A stretch of 64,000 nucleotides of DNA from Bacteroides pyogenes_A (GTDB lineage: Bacteria > Bacteroidota > Bacteroidia > Bacteroidales > Bacteroidaceae), in the NCBI RefSeq assembly GCF_048595595.1, contig NZ_CP184347.1. The stretch is one strand, 5' to 3'. Shown here piece by piece: positions 36,871 to 45,427 of this stretch (position 1 is the first letter of the stretch; every line of letters begins with the position of its first letter). A model generated the notes under the pieces. That model worked only from the letters and a program-made list of their open reading frames with translations, made no database searches and was not told where the DNA came from. Made by a program: the position numbers and the translations under genes.

Positions 36871-37072
36871 TATTATAGTCGGTCGATTTAAAATCTATAC
36901 AAAACAGCGGGAGATTTCTCTGTATATTCCTTTTAGGCGTCCTATAATCGCTTCTCTACCGGAATCCGGAATTTGCGAAGAGATTAGCGTAGGGTGTTTG
37001 TTTTGTTTGTGTGTGGTGTATTCTTATCCGGTGTGGTAGGAGTGTGCTTCTTTACGTGTTCCGGACAAACAT

Positions 37073-37987
37073 CTATTCGAAGCAGATGTAAGGATTGATT
37101 CGCTCAAAATCGACGGAAGAGAACTCTTCATAAAGCGACAACTCTTTCAGGCTGTTTATCTTGCCTTTTTTCTTACGGTGTTCGACAATCACTTTCGCTT
37201 GGTAGAAATTGATGTACGGATGGCTCATCATCCGTTGCACGCTTGCCTTGTTCACGTTGATGCGGGGGATGGAGCGCGCATCGACAGAAAACCACGGACG
37301 AAGGACTTCCGCCTTCAAATGTATGTCTTCCAACTGTTCGATGCGGTGGAAACCTCCCAATTGCCTGCGGTAATTCACTATCATCCGGGCGATTCCGCTG
37401 CCGATGCCGGGAATTTTCTTGAGTTCGGCGGTATCGGCTTCGTTCAGCCCGATGATTGTTCCTGCGGGGTATTTGAACAAAGTGTCTTTACGCTCTTTCA
37501 ATCCCGTAAACAATTGTATGCTGTCTTTACGCTCTGTCTCTTTGGCAATGTGGATGTAGGGCAGCAGAGTCCGGTATTGCAGGTCTGTCAGTCCGTATAT
37601 TTTCCGGAAATCTTCGGGACGACGAAACTTTCCCTGTTTGCTCCGGTAACGCAAAATGTTTCTCGCCATCCATGCGGGCAGACCGAGACGGACGAAGGCG
37701 GCGGAGTCTGCGGTGTTGGGATCGAAAGGAAAAAGCTCCGCTTCGGATTTAGAAAAGGAACGGGACGTGCGGTTTCGATCTCCGGGAGGGTTCGCCTCTT
37801 CGAGCGAAGAAAGGAACTGCGTGTATTCTTCCTCCAGCCGGTTTTTGTCTATCAAATCCGGTTCGTCTTCCTTGAAATGTCGCGATAATGCGGAAATGGA
37901 GTAAACGATGATAATAAGAACGACAAGTACAAGAATACCTTGCCGTTCCGTTTTACTGAAGTAGAAAAAGTCCTTCCATCCCGTCAT
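37073..37987 (-). CDS. Helix-hairpin-helix protein with N-terminal membrane anchor
   Basis: 304 aa. One hydrophobic segment (about 15-33, ILVLVVLIIIVYSIS) is followed by a low-complexity linker and three ComEA-like helix-hairpin-helix units: FVRLGLPAWMARNILRYRSK, the canonical KKIPGIGSGIARMIVNYR, and INVNKASVQRMMSHPYINF. HhH domains bind DNA without sequence preference. A role in DNA uptake or envelope-associated DNA binding is an inference. Its ATG overlaps the stop of the upstream NSS transporter gene by 4 bp, so the two are coupled. Confidence 0.82.
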   Translation of the reverse strand: MTGWKDFFYFSKTERQGILVLVVLIIIVYSISALSRHFKEDEPDLIDKNRLEEEYTQFLSSLEEANPPGDRNRTSRSFSKSEAELFPFDPNTADSAAFVRLGLPAWMARNILRYRSKQGKFRRPEDFRKIYGLTDLQYRTLLPYIHIAKETERKDSIQLFTGLKERKDTLFKYPAGTIIGLNEADTAELKKIPGIGSGIARMIVNYRRQLGGFHRIEQLEDIHLKAEVLRPWFSVDARSIPRINVNKASVQRMMSHPYINFYQAKVIVEHRKKKGKINSLKELSLYEEFSSVDFERINPYICFE

Positions 37988-39354
37988 AATTTCAGTATTC
38001 CCAATTCATGGATAAAAATGAGGGAGATGGCGATGGGGGCAACGTACTTCAAAAGGAAGATGAGCAACCCGTATATCGGCATGCGGAGAGAACCGTCGTT
38101 GGTGATTTCAGATTTTACAATCCGTTTGTCGAGATACCATCCGGCAAAAACTGAGATGAGCAATCCGCCTATGGGAAGCATGAGCTTGGCCGTCACAAAA
38201 TCGAAGAGGTCGAACAGGGTTAATCCGAAAACCCTAATATCTTTCAGCACGCCTAACGAAAGCGAGCAGAGCGCTCCGATGACGATGCATCCGCCAGTGA
38301 CGAGGCGGGCTGCTTTTCCCCGGGTGAATTTGAACTCTTCGTGCAGATAGGCTGTCACCACCTCGTGCAGCGATATGGTGGAAGTGAGCGCTGCCATTGC
38401 CAGAAGCAGGTAAAACATCACGGAAAACAGATAAGCGATGACGGGGAGGTCTCCAAACGCTTGCTGAAAGACATTCGGAAGCGTAATAAATACGAGGCTG
38501 GGTCCTGCGTCGGGCTGGATGCCTACCGAAAAGGCCGCCGGAAAAATAATGAATCCCGCGAGCACTGCTATGAACGTATCGATGGCTCCCACGCTCAAAG
38601 CTGTTTTAGTCAGGTTTGTTTCTTTGCTGAAATAGGAAGCGTATGTGCAAAGGCATCCCATGCCCAAGCTCAATGAAAAGAAAGCCTGTCCCATTGCGCT
38701 CAGGAAGGTGGTTCCGGTTACTTTGCCGAAGTCCGGTTTCAACAGGAACTCTATGCCCGAACCTGCTCCCGGCAGTGAGATCGAACAGCCGACTAAAATC
38801 AGAATGATGATGAATAAGGCGGGCATCATAATCTTCGAAGATTTTTCGATGCCTTTCTCCACCCCTTTTGCGATGATGAAATGCGTGGCGAGCAGAAAGA
38901 CCGCCATCCATAGCGCGGGACGCCAGGAGTCTCCGGTAAACTGTTGGAAAGAAGCGATGAAGTCCGCCGAACTTTTGGCGGCAAAACTATCGGTGGCGGC
39001 TTGCACGATATACTCCAAAGTCCATCCGGCAATCACCGAATAGTAACTCAGAATAAGGAAACCCGCCAATACTCCCATTCGCCCCACCCAATGCCAGTGA
39101 GTGCCCGGTGCCAGCTTTCGGTATGCGCCTGCCGTATTGGCTTTCGAACGGCGCCCGATGAGAAACTCCGAGATCATGATGGGAAGCCCTAAAAGTATCA
39201 CACAACCCATATAAATGAGAATGAAAGCTGCTCCGCCATGATTTCCTGTCTCGTAAGGGAACCGCCAGATGTTCCCCAGCCCTACCGCCGAACCCGCTGA
39301 AGCGAGTATCACTCCTAACTTGCTGCCGAAATTGGCTCTCTCATTCTTCGTCAT
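37984..39354 (-). CDS. Sodium-dependent NSS-family (LeuT-like) transporter
   Basis: 456 aa with about 11-12 membrane segments. The NSS start is present: GSAVGLGNIWRFPYETGNHGGAAF, which contributes to the Na+ and substrate sites in LeuT. Members import amino acids or related amines with sodium. The substrate cannot be predicted. It is translationally coupled to the HhH protein downstream and divergent from the VanZ-like gene, with facing promoters between them. Confidence 0.92.
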   Translation of the reverse strand: MTKNERANFGSKLGVILASAGSAVGLGNIWRFPYETGNHGGAAFILIYMGCVILLGLPIMISEFLIGRRSKANTAGAYRKLAPGTHWHWVGRMGVLAGFLILSYYSVIAGWTLEYIVQAATDSFAAKSSADFIASFQQFTGDSWRPALWMAVFLLATHFIIAKGVEKGIEKSSKIMMPALFIIILILVGCSISLPGAGSGIEFLLKPDFGKVTGTTFLSAMGQAFFSLSLGMGCLCTYASYFSKETNLTKTALSVGAIDTFIAVLAGFIIFPAAFSVGIQPDAGPSLVFITLPNVFQQAFGDLPVIAYLFSVMFYLLLAMAALTSTISLHEVVTAYLHEEFKFTRGKAARLVTGGCIVIGALCSLSLGVLKDIRVFGLTLFDLFDFVTAKLMLPIGGLLISVFAGWYLDKRIVKSEITNDGSLRMPIYGLLIFLLKYVAPIAISLIFIHELGILKL

Positions 39355-39405
39355 AATCTTTATGGTTGGATTGCATTCTTGCTATATAACTGTTGTAGCA
39401 GGCTG

Positions 39406-39413
39406 CAAATATA
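39406..39413 (-). promoter_or_regulatory. Promoter -7 box for the NSS transporter gene
   Basis: TATATTTG on the minus strand, 52 bp before the ATG. It lies 12 bp from the oppositely oriented VanZ-gene box. Confidence 0.6.
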
Positions 39414-39425
39414 AAAAATGATACG

Positions 39426-39433
39426 TATATTTG
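39426..39433 (+). promoter_or_regulatory. Promoter -7 box for the VanZ-like gene
   Basis: TATATTTG, 22 bp before the ATG at 39456. Confidence 0.62.
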
Positions 39434-39455
39434 CCCCTTAAAGTACGCGATAATT

Positions 39456-39845
39456 ATGCTCTATTATATCAAGAAATATTCTATATCCTTTTTTATTATT
39501 CTGCTGGTAATCTTTCTGTCGTTTTTCAATCCGCCCGAAACCGGCTTCGATCCGCCTGCGGGATTCGACAAGCTTGTGCACTTCTGCATGTATTTCGGTA
39601 TGTCCGGCGCGTTGTGGATGGAGTTTTTTCTGCAACATCGCCGCGACCGTACTCCCGTTTGGCATGCATGGATAGGAGCCTGTCTTTGTCCGTTGCTTTT
39701 CGGCGGGGGTATCGAGCTGCTGCAAGAGTTTTGTACGAAGCATCGGGGAGGCGATTGGTGGGATTTTATGGCCAATGCGGCAGGAGTGATTACGGCAAGC
39801 CTGATAGCGTATTATTGTCTGAAGACCTTCGCCCGTCGAGGATAA
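39456..39845 (+). CDS. VanZ-like membrane protein
   Basis: 129 aa with about four membrane segments. VanZ-family marks: GFDKLVHFCMYFGMSGALW near the second segment, FGGGIELLQEFC and GDWWDFMANAAGV. VanZ relatives confer low-level teicoplanin resistance in Gram-positives; in Bacteroidetes the role is unknown. A single-gene unit, convergent with murF. Confidence 0.88.
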   Translation: MLYYIKKYSISFFIILLVIFLSFFNPPETGFDPPAGFDKLVHFCMYFGMSGALWMEFFLQHRRDRTPVWHAWIGACLCPLLFGGGIELLQEFCTKHRGGDWWDFMANAAGVITASLIAYYCLKTFARRG

Positions 39846-39895
39846 TGTTGTTTTTAACAACTTCGGGCTATCTTTCTCTGCCGCGTTGCGGCAGC

Positions 39896-40036
39896 TTTCA
39901 GGCAATCGTCCTTTTGTTTGATTGGTTTCACCGGCAGGAACATTTTGTTTCATGCTGTTGAAACACTTTGTTTCATTAGCAAGAACACTTTGTTTCACCG
40001 GCAAGAACACTTTGTTTCATGCTTGTGAAACAAAAC
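39896..40036. repeat. 22-bp tandem array, TTTCA family
   Basis: Units start at 39926, 39948 (23 bp), 39971, 39993 and 40015, with a degenerate one at 39896. The core reads TTTCA, eight variable bases, then AACACTTTG. The last unit forms a hairpin (TTTGTTTCA at 40011-40019 with TGAAACAAA at 40026-40034). It lies between the convergent VanZ-like and murF genes. Confidence 0.88.
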
Positions 40037-40062
40037 CTTCGTCGGAATCTCCTGATTATTCT

Positions 40063-41448
40063 TTATAAGTAATCTATCGCTTTATCGAGCTTTATTCCGT
40101 TGGAACCTTTGATCAGAATGGTATGTCCTTGCGGATGTTCCGTCTGCAGGCGGGAAATGACTTCTTGTATATCCGCAAACGTTTGGAACCGATGGCTTGC
40201 CGCTGCGAACTGCTCTCCCACAAGCCATACGGTTTCAAAACCGCATAGGCTGATGAAGTCGGCAATCTTTTGATGTTCCGTCGGGCTTTCCGTGCCCAAC
40301 TCGCGCATATCGCCCAGCAAAAGCATCTTATGAGGCGCCTTCATGTTCCTGAAATTCTCCAAAGCCGCCATCATGCTGGTGGGATTGGCGTTGTATGCGT
40401 CGATGATAAGCGTATTGCGCGCTGTCTTTTTCAGTTGCGACCGGTTGTTTTGCGGGGTGTATGCGGTTAATGCTCGGTCTATTTTCTCATCTTCTACCCC
40501 GAAGAATCGGCCGATGGCGATGGCTGCCATGGCATTGGTAAAGTTGTATTCGCCTATGAGTTGCGTCTGTACGCGATGTTTCCGGTTTGCTTCCCCTTCT
40601 TTGGTCTTTTTTTCGCCTGCTTCCCATTCAAACGTCAGGAACGGATCGTTTGCCGTAATCTTTCCGTTGACGTACAGTCCCTCTCCGGTTCCGTAGCGAA
40701 TGCAGTTAAATGGGGCCGACGGTTGCGCTCCGTCTGTTTTGACTCCGTTTTTTGTTTGGGGCGAAGAACAGCCCGAACCGCCCGCCATCTTTTTCAGATA
40801 AGGATTGTTTTCGTGAATAAAGATGGTGGGATGATTTTTTTTGCGGAGGAAATCGTACAGTTCTCCTTTGGTTTTGATAACTCCTTCGAAAGAGCCGAAG
40901 CCTTCGAGGTGCGCTTTGCCTACGTTGGTGATGATGCCGTAATCGGGCTCGGCAATTTCGCAAAGATGCTTTATCTCTCCCGGATGGTTTGCCCCCATCT
41001 CCACCACAGCCAGTTGGTGTTCGGGGCGCAACCGCAAGAGGGTGAGAGGAACTCCGATGTGGTTGTTCAGATTGCCTTGCGTGTAGAGTACCTTGTAAGT
41101 CTGCGAAAGAACGGCGGCTATGAGCTCCTTGGTCGTTGTTTTTCCGTTGGTTCCCGTGATGCCGATAATCCGTGTTCCCAACTGCCGGCGGTGATAGTTG
41201 GCAAGTTGTTGCAAGGTCTGCAGGCAATTGTCTGCAAGAATGTACCGAGCGTCGTCTGTCAAGGCATATTCCGCCTCATCTACCACAGCGTAAGCGCATC
41301 CGTCCTGCAAGGCTTTTCCGGCAAAAGCGTTGCCGTCGAACGAGTCGCCTTTCAAGGCGATGAAGAGCGATCCTTCCGGACAGTTGCGGCTGTCGGTAGT
41401 CACCGTTTTACAATTGAGAAAGATTTGATAAAGCGCAGCAAGTTCCAT
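40063..41448 (-). CDS. murF: UDP-N-acetylmuramoyl-tripeptide--D-Ala-D-Ala ligase
   Basis: 461 aa from the ATG at 41448. It adds D-Ala-D-Ala to the UDP-MurNAc-tripeptide in the cytoplasm. Mur-ligase features: ATP loop GITGTNGKTTTKE, VVEMGANHPGEI in the centre, and a C-terminal domain with NANPTSM. An insertion of about 20 residues (GGSGCSSPQTKNGVKTD) lies in the middle domain. A longer frame upstream has no support and would cross the promoter. It is downstream of a histidine kinase gene on the same strand but has its own promoter box. Confidence 0.96.
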   Translation of the reverse strand: MELAALYQIFLNCKTVTTDSRNCPEGSLFIALKGDSFDGNAFAGKALQDGCAYAVVDEAEYALTDDARYILADNCLQTLQQLANYHRRQLGTRIIGITGTNGKTTTKELIAAVLSQTYKVLYTQGNLNNHIGVPLTLLRLRPEHQLAVVEMGANHPGEIKHLCEIAEPDYGIITNVGKAHLEGFGSFEGVIKTKGELYDFLRKKNHPTIFIHENNPYLKKMAGGSGCSSPQTKNGVKTDGAQPSAPFNCIRYGTGEGLYVNGKITANDPFLTFEWEAGEKKTKEGEANRKHRVQTQLIGEYNFTNAMAAIAIGRFFGVEDEKIDRALTAYTPQNNRSQLKKTARNTLIIDAYNANPTSMMAALENFRNMKAPHKMLLLGDMRELGTESPTEHQKIADFISLCGFETVWLVGEQFAAASHRFQTFADIQEVISRLQTEHPQGHTILIKGSNGIKLDKAIDYL

Positions 41449-41473
41449 AACCTGAATCTTTTTAAAAGTATGG

Positions 41474-41481
41474 CAAAGATA
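41474..41481 (-). promoter_or_regulatory. Promoter -7 box for murF
   Basis: TATCTTTG on the minus strand, 26 bp before the murF ATG. Confidence 0.6.
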
Positions 41482-41557
41482 GGTGATTCTTTCGGAACAA
41501 TATCCGTGTATGCGGCAAAAAACGTTACTTGTGTCAATGTCGGAGAGAAGAAAAGTG

Positions 41558-43564
41558 CTATGCATATACCAACGGAAGCGTCAACACCATTCTGCATCCG
41601 CCCGTGTACGATGAGTCTACTTGCAGGCTCCCTCCCAGCTTCTCGGCGATATTCCGGCAGATAGACAGTCCGAGCCCCGTACCTTGCGAGAACGGATTGA
41701 CTTTATAGAACCGTTCGAAAACCTCTTCTTGCTCCTCTTCCGGAATGCCTATTCCGGTATCGGTAATATAAATCCGCAGTTTTTGGGCTTCCGGCAATTC
41801 TGCATAGCTGATATTGATATTGCCGCTCTCGGTGAATTTGGCGGCATTGCGTACCAATCCCGACAGTAGTTGCGTTATGCGTTCCGGGTTGCTTAGAATG
41901 AACAGGTTGTCCTTCAGTGGTTGCAATGATACGGATACTTCCTTGTTCTTGCATGTTTTTGCGGTTTCTGCCGCTTGCAGGCATGCGGCGTTTATGTCTG
42001 TCCTGATGTCTGTCGGCAGCTTATCGTGCTGATCCAGTTCCGATAGGGCAAGCACATCGGTAATCAGTCGGAGCAGGACCTTGCTGTTTGTTTTTATGAT
42101 TTCTGCGAACTCCGCCGTTTCCATGTCGTCTTTATAACGGTCGCTCAACACTTCGGAGAATCCTACGATGGAGTTGAGCGGTGTGCGGATTTCGTGCGAC
42201 ATGCTTTTGATGAATGTCGTTTTCATTCTGCTTTCCGCTTCGGCGCGATCTCTGGCTTTACGAACTTCTTCGCGCGAGACGATGAGTTCTTCGTTCTTGA
42301 GTTTCAATTCCCTTTCCGAAGACTTGAGCCTTCTGTTCAATCGATTTTCCCGATATAAGAAGAAAAAGACAATACCTAATAAGATTGACAATAAAGCGGC
42401 TATGCCCGTCTTGGTGCGTATCTCTTTCTTTTGTGCCTGAAGCATTAATTCTTTTTTCTCGGCATTCAGAAGCTCTACATTCAGCAGGGTCGCGAATTCG
42501 CTGCTTGCCAATCGCTCGTTTGCTATTTTCAAAGAATCTTCCGCTTTGATATATTTCATAAGATAGTCTACCGCCGTATCGAGTTTTCCCATCCGGCTGT
42601 AGATTTCTCCTTTAGCTCTGTATCGGCTGCTATTTTGTATATGTTCATTTAAACGTTGTTCTTCTATCCTTTGATTTTCAATTGCTTCCAGCGCTTTCTG
42701 GAATTGTCCGGTTTTCTGATAGTAAATATATTCCGTGCGGTATAGCCCTTTCTTCTGTAATTTCAGCCTTTGATCCTTTTCAAACATTTCTTTGCACTCT
42801 TCCAATGCTTTTTCCGCTTTCTGAAAATCTCCGAATGTACTGTAGTAATTTACGTAACCCAATTGTAGCCAAACTTTATGTGATGCAGAATTTGAAGAGT
42901 TGCTTGCTTTAGCCAGGGCGTCAAATGCTTTTTCTTGCTGATGCTCTTCGATGTAGTAGTCGGCCAGTTGGATATAGGTATTGGTAATATTATAATTTTC
43001 GAGTTTGTATTTCTCTGTCAGTTCTATTTCTTTTAATCGCCATTCGAATGCCATTGTATTGAGTTTTTTGATCGTGTAGATTTGTGACATAACACTGTAG
43101 CAATACAACAGTCCTATTTTACTGTCTTCCTTTTGTGCTTCTTTAAGCATCTTTTCGGCCTCGTAAAGAGCGATGTTCGACCTGCCTGTTTTCAGATAAT
43201 ATAGAATCAGGCGGTTTCCCCATGCAAAATAATAATATTTGGGTTGCTGGGTTCGTTTTGAGAACATTTTTACCTTATTGGCATAATGAATTACGCTGTC
43301 TTCATTGGACGATTGATAATAATGATATTCCAATTGAGTGGAAAGGGCTACCGCCTGCATCCGTTTGTCATGCAATTTTTCGGCCATGTGAAACAATGTA
43401 TCGGCCATATTCATTACAGACGGGTGCATCAGATGTTTCTGGCAATGCTGGTAATAAGCGTACAATTCGGGTGATACGTTGAATGCTTCGGCTTCTTTTT
43501 GAGCTTTTGCAGTAACCGCATAAGAAAGAATGAGAAAAAGGCATCCTGCGTGAAAACGAGACAT
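41558..43564 (-). CDS. TPR-containing sensor histidine kinase
   Basis: 668 aa. Signal peptide (ending VTAKA), then a periplasmic region of about 350 residues made of TPR repeats, one membrane segment (about 387-405, IAALLSILLGIVFFFLY), a coiled coil, and a kinase core. H-box MSHEIRTPLNS, N-box RNAAKFT, G1 DTGIGI and G2 GTGLGLS are intact. There is no receiver or DNA-binding domain and no response regulator gene nearby, so it is an orphan. The signal may be sensed by the TPR region. It has its own promoter and faces folP divergently. Confidence 0.93.
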   Translation of the reverse strand: MSRFHAGCLFLILSYAVTAKAQKEAEAFNVSPELYAYYQHCQKHLMHPSVMNMADTLFHMAEKLHDKRMQAVALSTQLEYHYYQSSNEDSVIHYANKVKMFSKRTQQPKYYYFAWGNRLILYYLKTGRSNIALYEAEKMLKEAQKEDSKIGLLYCYSVMSQIYTIKKLNTMAFEWRLKEIELTEKYKLENYNITNTYIQLADYYIEEHQQEKAFDALAKASNSSNSASHKVWLQLGYVNYYSTFGDFQKAEKALEECKEMFEKDQRLKLQKKGLYRTEYIYYQKTGQFQKALEAIENQRIEEQRLNEHIQNSSRYRAKGEIYSRMGKLDTAVDYLMKYIKAEDSLKIANERLASSEFATLLNVELLNAEKKELMLQAQKKEIRTKTGIAALLSILLGIVFFFLYRENRLNRRLKSSERELKLKNEELIVSREEVRKARDRAEAESRMKTTFIKSMSHEIRTPLNSIVGFSEVLSDRYKDDMETAEFAEIIKTNSKVLLRLITDVLALSELDQHDKLPTDIRTDINAACLQAAETAKTCKNKEVSVSLQPLKDNLFILSNPERITQLLSGLVRNAAKFTESGNINISYAELPEAQKLRIYITDTGIGIPEEEQEEVFERFYKVNPFSQGTGLGLSICRNIAEKLGGSLQVDSSYTGGCRMVLTLPLVYA

Positions 43565-43605
43565 TGTGCTTGGGGGTTTATGAATCGATGATATTCTATA
43601 GTGCG

Positions 43606-43613
43606 CAAATATA
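43606..43613 (-). promoter_or_regulatory. Promoter -7 box for the histidine kinase gene
   Basis: TATATTTG on the minus strand, 42 bp before the ATG. Confidence 0.6.
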
Positions 43614-43658
43614 CGTTTATTTCTTATATCTTTAGTGTGAATAATTGTTTTTTTTCTC

Positions 43659-43666
43659 TACATTTG
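43659..43666 (+). promoter_or_regulatory. Promoter -7 box for folP-cdaA
   Basis: TACATTTG, 26 bp before the folP ATG at 43692. Confidence 0.62.
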
Positions 43667-43691
43667 CATCAGTCTAAATTGGAACAAATCA

Positions 43692-44561
43692 ATGATGAAC
43701 TCTTTTTCTTCTGCTTATATCAATGTTAACGGACATTTGATGGATCTGACTTCTCCGCAGGTAATGGGCATTCTGAATGTAACTCCCGATTCTTTTTATT
43801 CCGGATGTCGCGCTCAGGCGGAAGCGGATATAGCTGCCAGAGTCCGGCAGATTATAGACGAGGGAGCCACGATTATCGATATAGGAGCTTATTCTTCCCG
43901 TCCGAATGCCGAACATATATCTGCTGAGGAAGAAATACGGCGGCTTCGTACAGGATTAGAGATTATAGTTCGACAATACCCGGAAGCGATCATCTCTGTG
44001 GATACTTTCCGATCGAAAGTTGCGGAATGGTGCGTAAAGGAATATGGGGTAGCCATTGTAAACGATATTTCCGGTGGTGAAATGGATGACCGGATGTTCG
44101 AAACCGTGGCTCGTCTGGGAGTACCTTATATTATGATGCATATGTTGGGGACACCACAAAATATGCAGAAAGAACCTCGCTATGATAATCTGCTCAAAGA
44201 TGTTTTTCTGTATTTTGCCCGTAAGACCCAGCAGATGCGTGATTTAGGAGCGAAAGATATCATTCTGGATCCGGGATTCGGATTTGGGAAGACTTTGGAA
44301 CATAACTATGAATTGATGGCCCATCTGGAGGAATTCCGTATTTTTGAACTGCCTGTGTTGGTCGGTGTCTCGCGGAAGTCGATGATCTATAAATTGCTGG
44401 GAGGAACGCCGCAGGATTCGCTTAATGGAACTGCAGTACTCAATACGATTGCATTGATGAAGGGAGCACACATCTTGAGGGTACACGATGTGCGCGAAGC
44501 TGTGGAAGCGGTGAAGATTTTCGAGACTATGAGAAAAAATACCGATCCATCCAATGATTAA
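43692..44561 (+). CDS. folP: Dihydropteroate synthase
   Basis: 289 aa (or one residue less from the ATG at 43695). It joins p-aminobenzoate to the pterin pyrophosphate in folate synthesis and is the sulfonamide target. Signatures: VMGILNVTPDSFYSG near the N-terminus, DIGAYSSRP, SVDTFRS, NDISGG, DPGFGFGKTLEHN and VGVSRKSM. The cdaA gene follows after 12 bp. Confidence 0.97.
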   Translation: MMNSFSSAYINVNGHLMDLTSPQVMGILNVTPDSFYSGCRAQAEADIAARVRQIIDEGATIIDIGAYSSRPNAEHISAEEEIRRLRTGLEIIVRQYPEAIISVDTFRSKVAEWCVKEYGVAIVNDISGGEMDDRMFETVARLGVPYIMMHMLGTPQNMQKEPRYDNLLKDVFLYFARKTQQMRDLGAKDIILDPGFGFGKTLEHNYELMAHLEEFRIFELPVLVGVSRKSMIYKLLGGTPQDSLNGTAVLNTIALMKGAHILRVHDVREAVEAVKIFETMRKNTDPSND

Positions 44562-44573
44562 ACACTGACAGCT

Positions 44574-45338
44574 ATGTTTTTTGAGTTTGGCATAAAAGAT
44601 TTTATAGATATTTTGCTGGTAGCTTTCTTGCTGTACTATACGTACAAACTGATGAAAGCTTCCGGATCGATCAAGGTTTTTACCGGTATCCTTATGTTTA
44701 TTCTGATCTGGCTGGTTGTAACTCAGATTTTGGAGATGAAGCTATTAGGATCTATTTTTGACACCTTGATGAATGTGGGTGCTATTGCTTTAATCGTTTT
44801 GTTTCAGGAGGAAATCCGTCGATTCCTGTTTACTTTGGGGTCTCACCAACGCTTCAGCGCTTTGGCACGTTTTTTCAGTGGAGCGAAAAAAGACACTTTA
44901 AAACATGATGATATCATGCCGATGGTTATGGCTTGCCTGAATATGGGTAAACAGAGAGTGGGCGCTTTGATCGTGATTGAACATACCGCTTCCTTAGACG
45001 AGGTGGTGCGAACCGGTGAAGAGATTGACGCAGCATTGAACCAGCGCTTGATTGAGAATATATTTTTTAAGAATAGCCCTTTGCATGACGGGGCAATGAT
45101 AATCAGTAAAAAACGAATCAAGGCGGCCGGATGTATCCTGCCTGTATCGCATGACCTGGAGATTCCGAAAGATCTTGGTTTGAGGCATCGGGCAGCTATG
45201 GGAATTTCTCAGCAGTCGGACGCGCATGCCATTATCGTTTCCGAAGAAACCGGGGCTATTTCGGTGGCTTATAAGGGGCAATTCTATCTCCGGCTGAATG
45301 CGGAAGAGCTGGAAAGCTTGCTGACAAAAGTGAACTGA
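44574..45338 (+). CDS. cdaA: Diadenylate cyclase, CdaA type
   Basis: 254 aa. Three N-terminal membrane segments (to about residue 75) precede the DAC domain. Catalytic motifs are visible: DGA in SPLHDGAMII and RHR in LRHRAAMGIS. It makes c-di-AMP at the inner membrane, a signal for potassium, turgor and cell-wall balance. It is co-transcribed with folP. The usual CdaR regulator and GlmM are not in the window. Confidence 0.96.
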   Translation: MFFEFGIKDFIDILLVAFLLYYTYKLMKASGSIKVFTGILMFILIWLVVTQILEMKLLGSIFDTLMNVGAIALIVLFQEEIRRFLFTLGSHQRFSALARFFSGAKKDTLKHDDIMPMVMACLNMGKQRVGALIVIEHTASLDEVVRTGEEIDAALNQRLIENIFFKNSPLHDGAMIISKKRIKAAGCILPVSHDLEIPKDLGLRHRAAMGISQQSDAHAIIVSEETGAISVAYKGQFYLRLNAEELESLLTKVN

Positions 45339-45427
45339 ACGGGGCGTATGTTTGGACTGATGGATTTGTCACCGGACAGAAAGGCATTGCATTAATCTGG
45401 ATAAAACACTATTAAAATAAAAAAATT

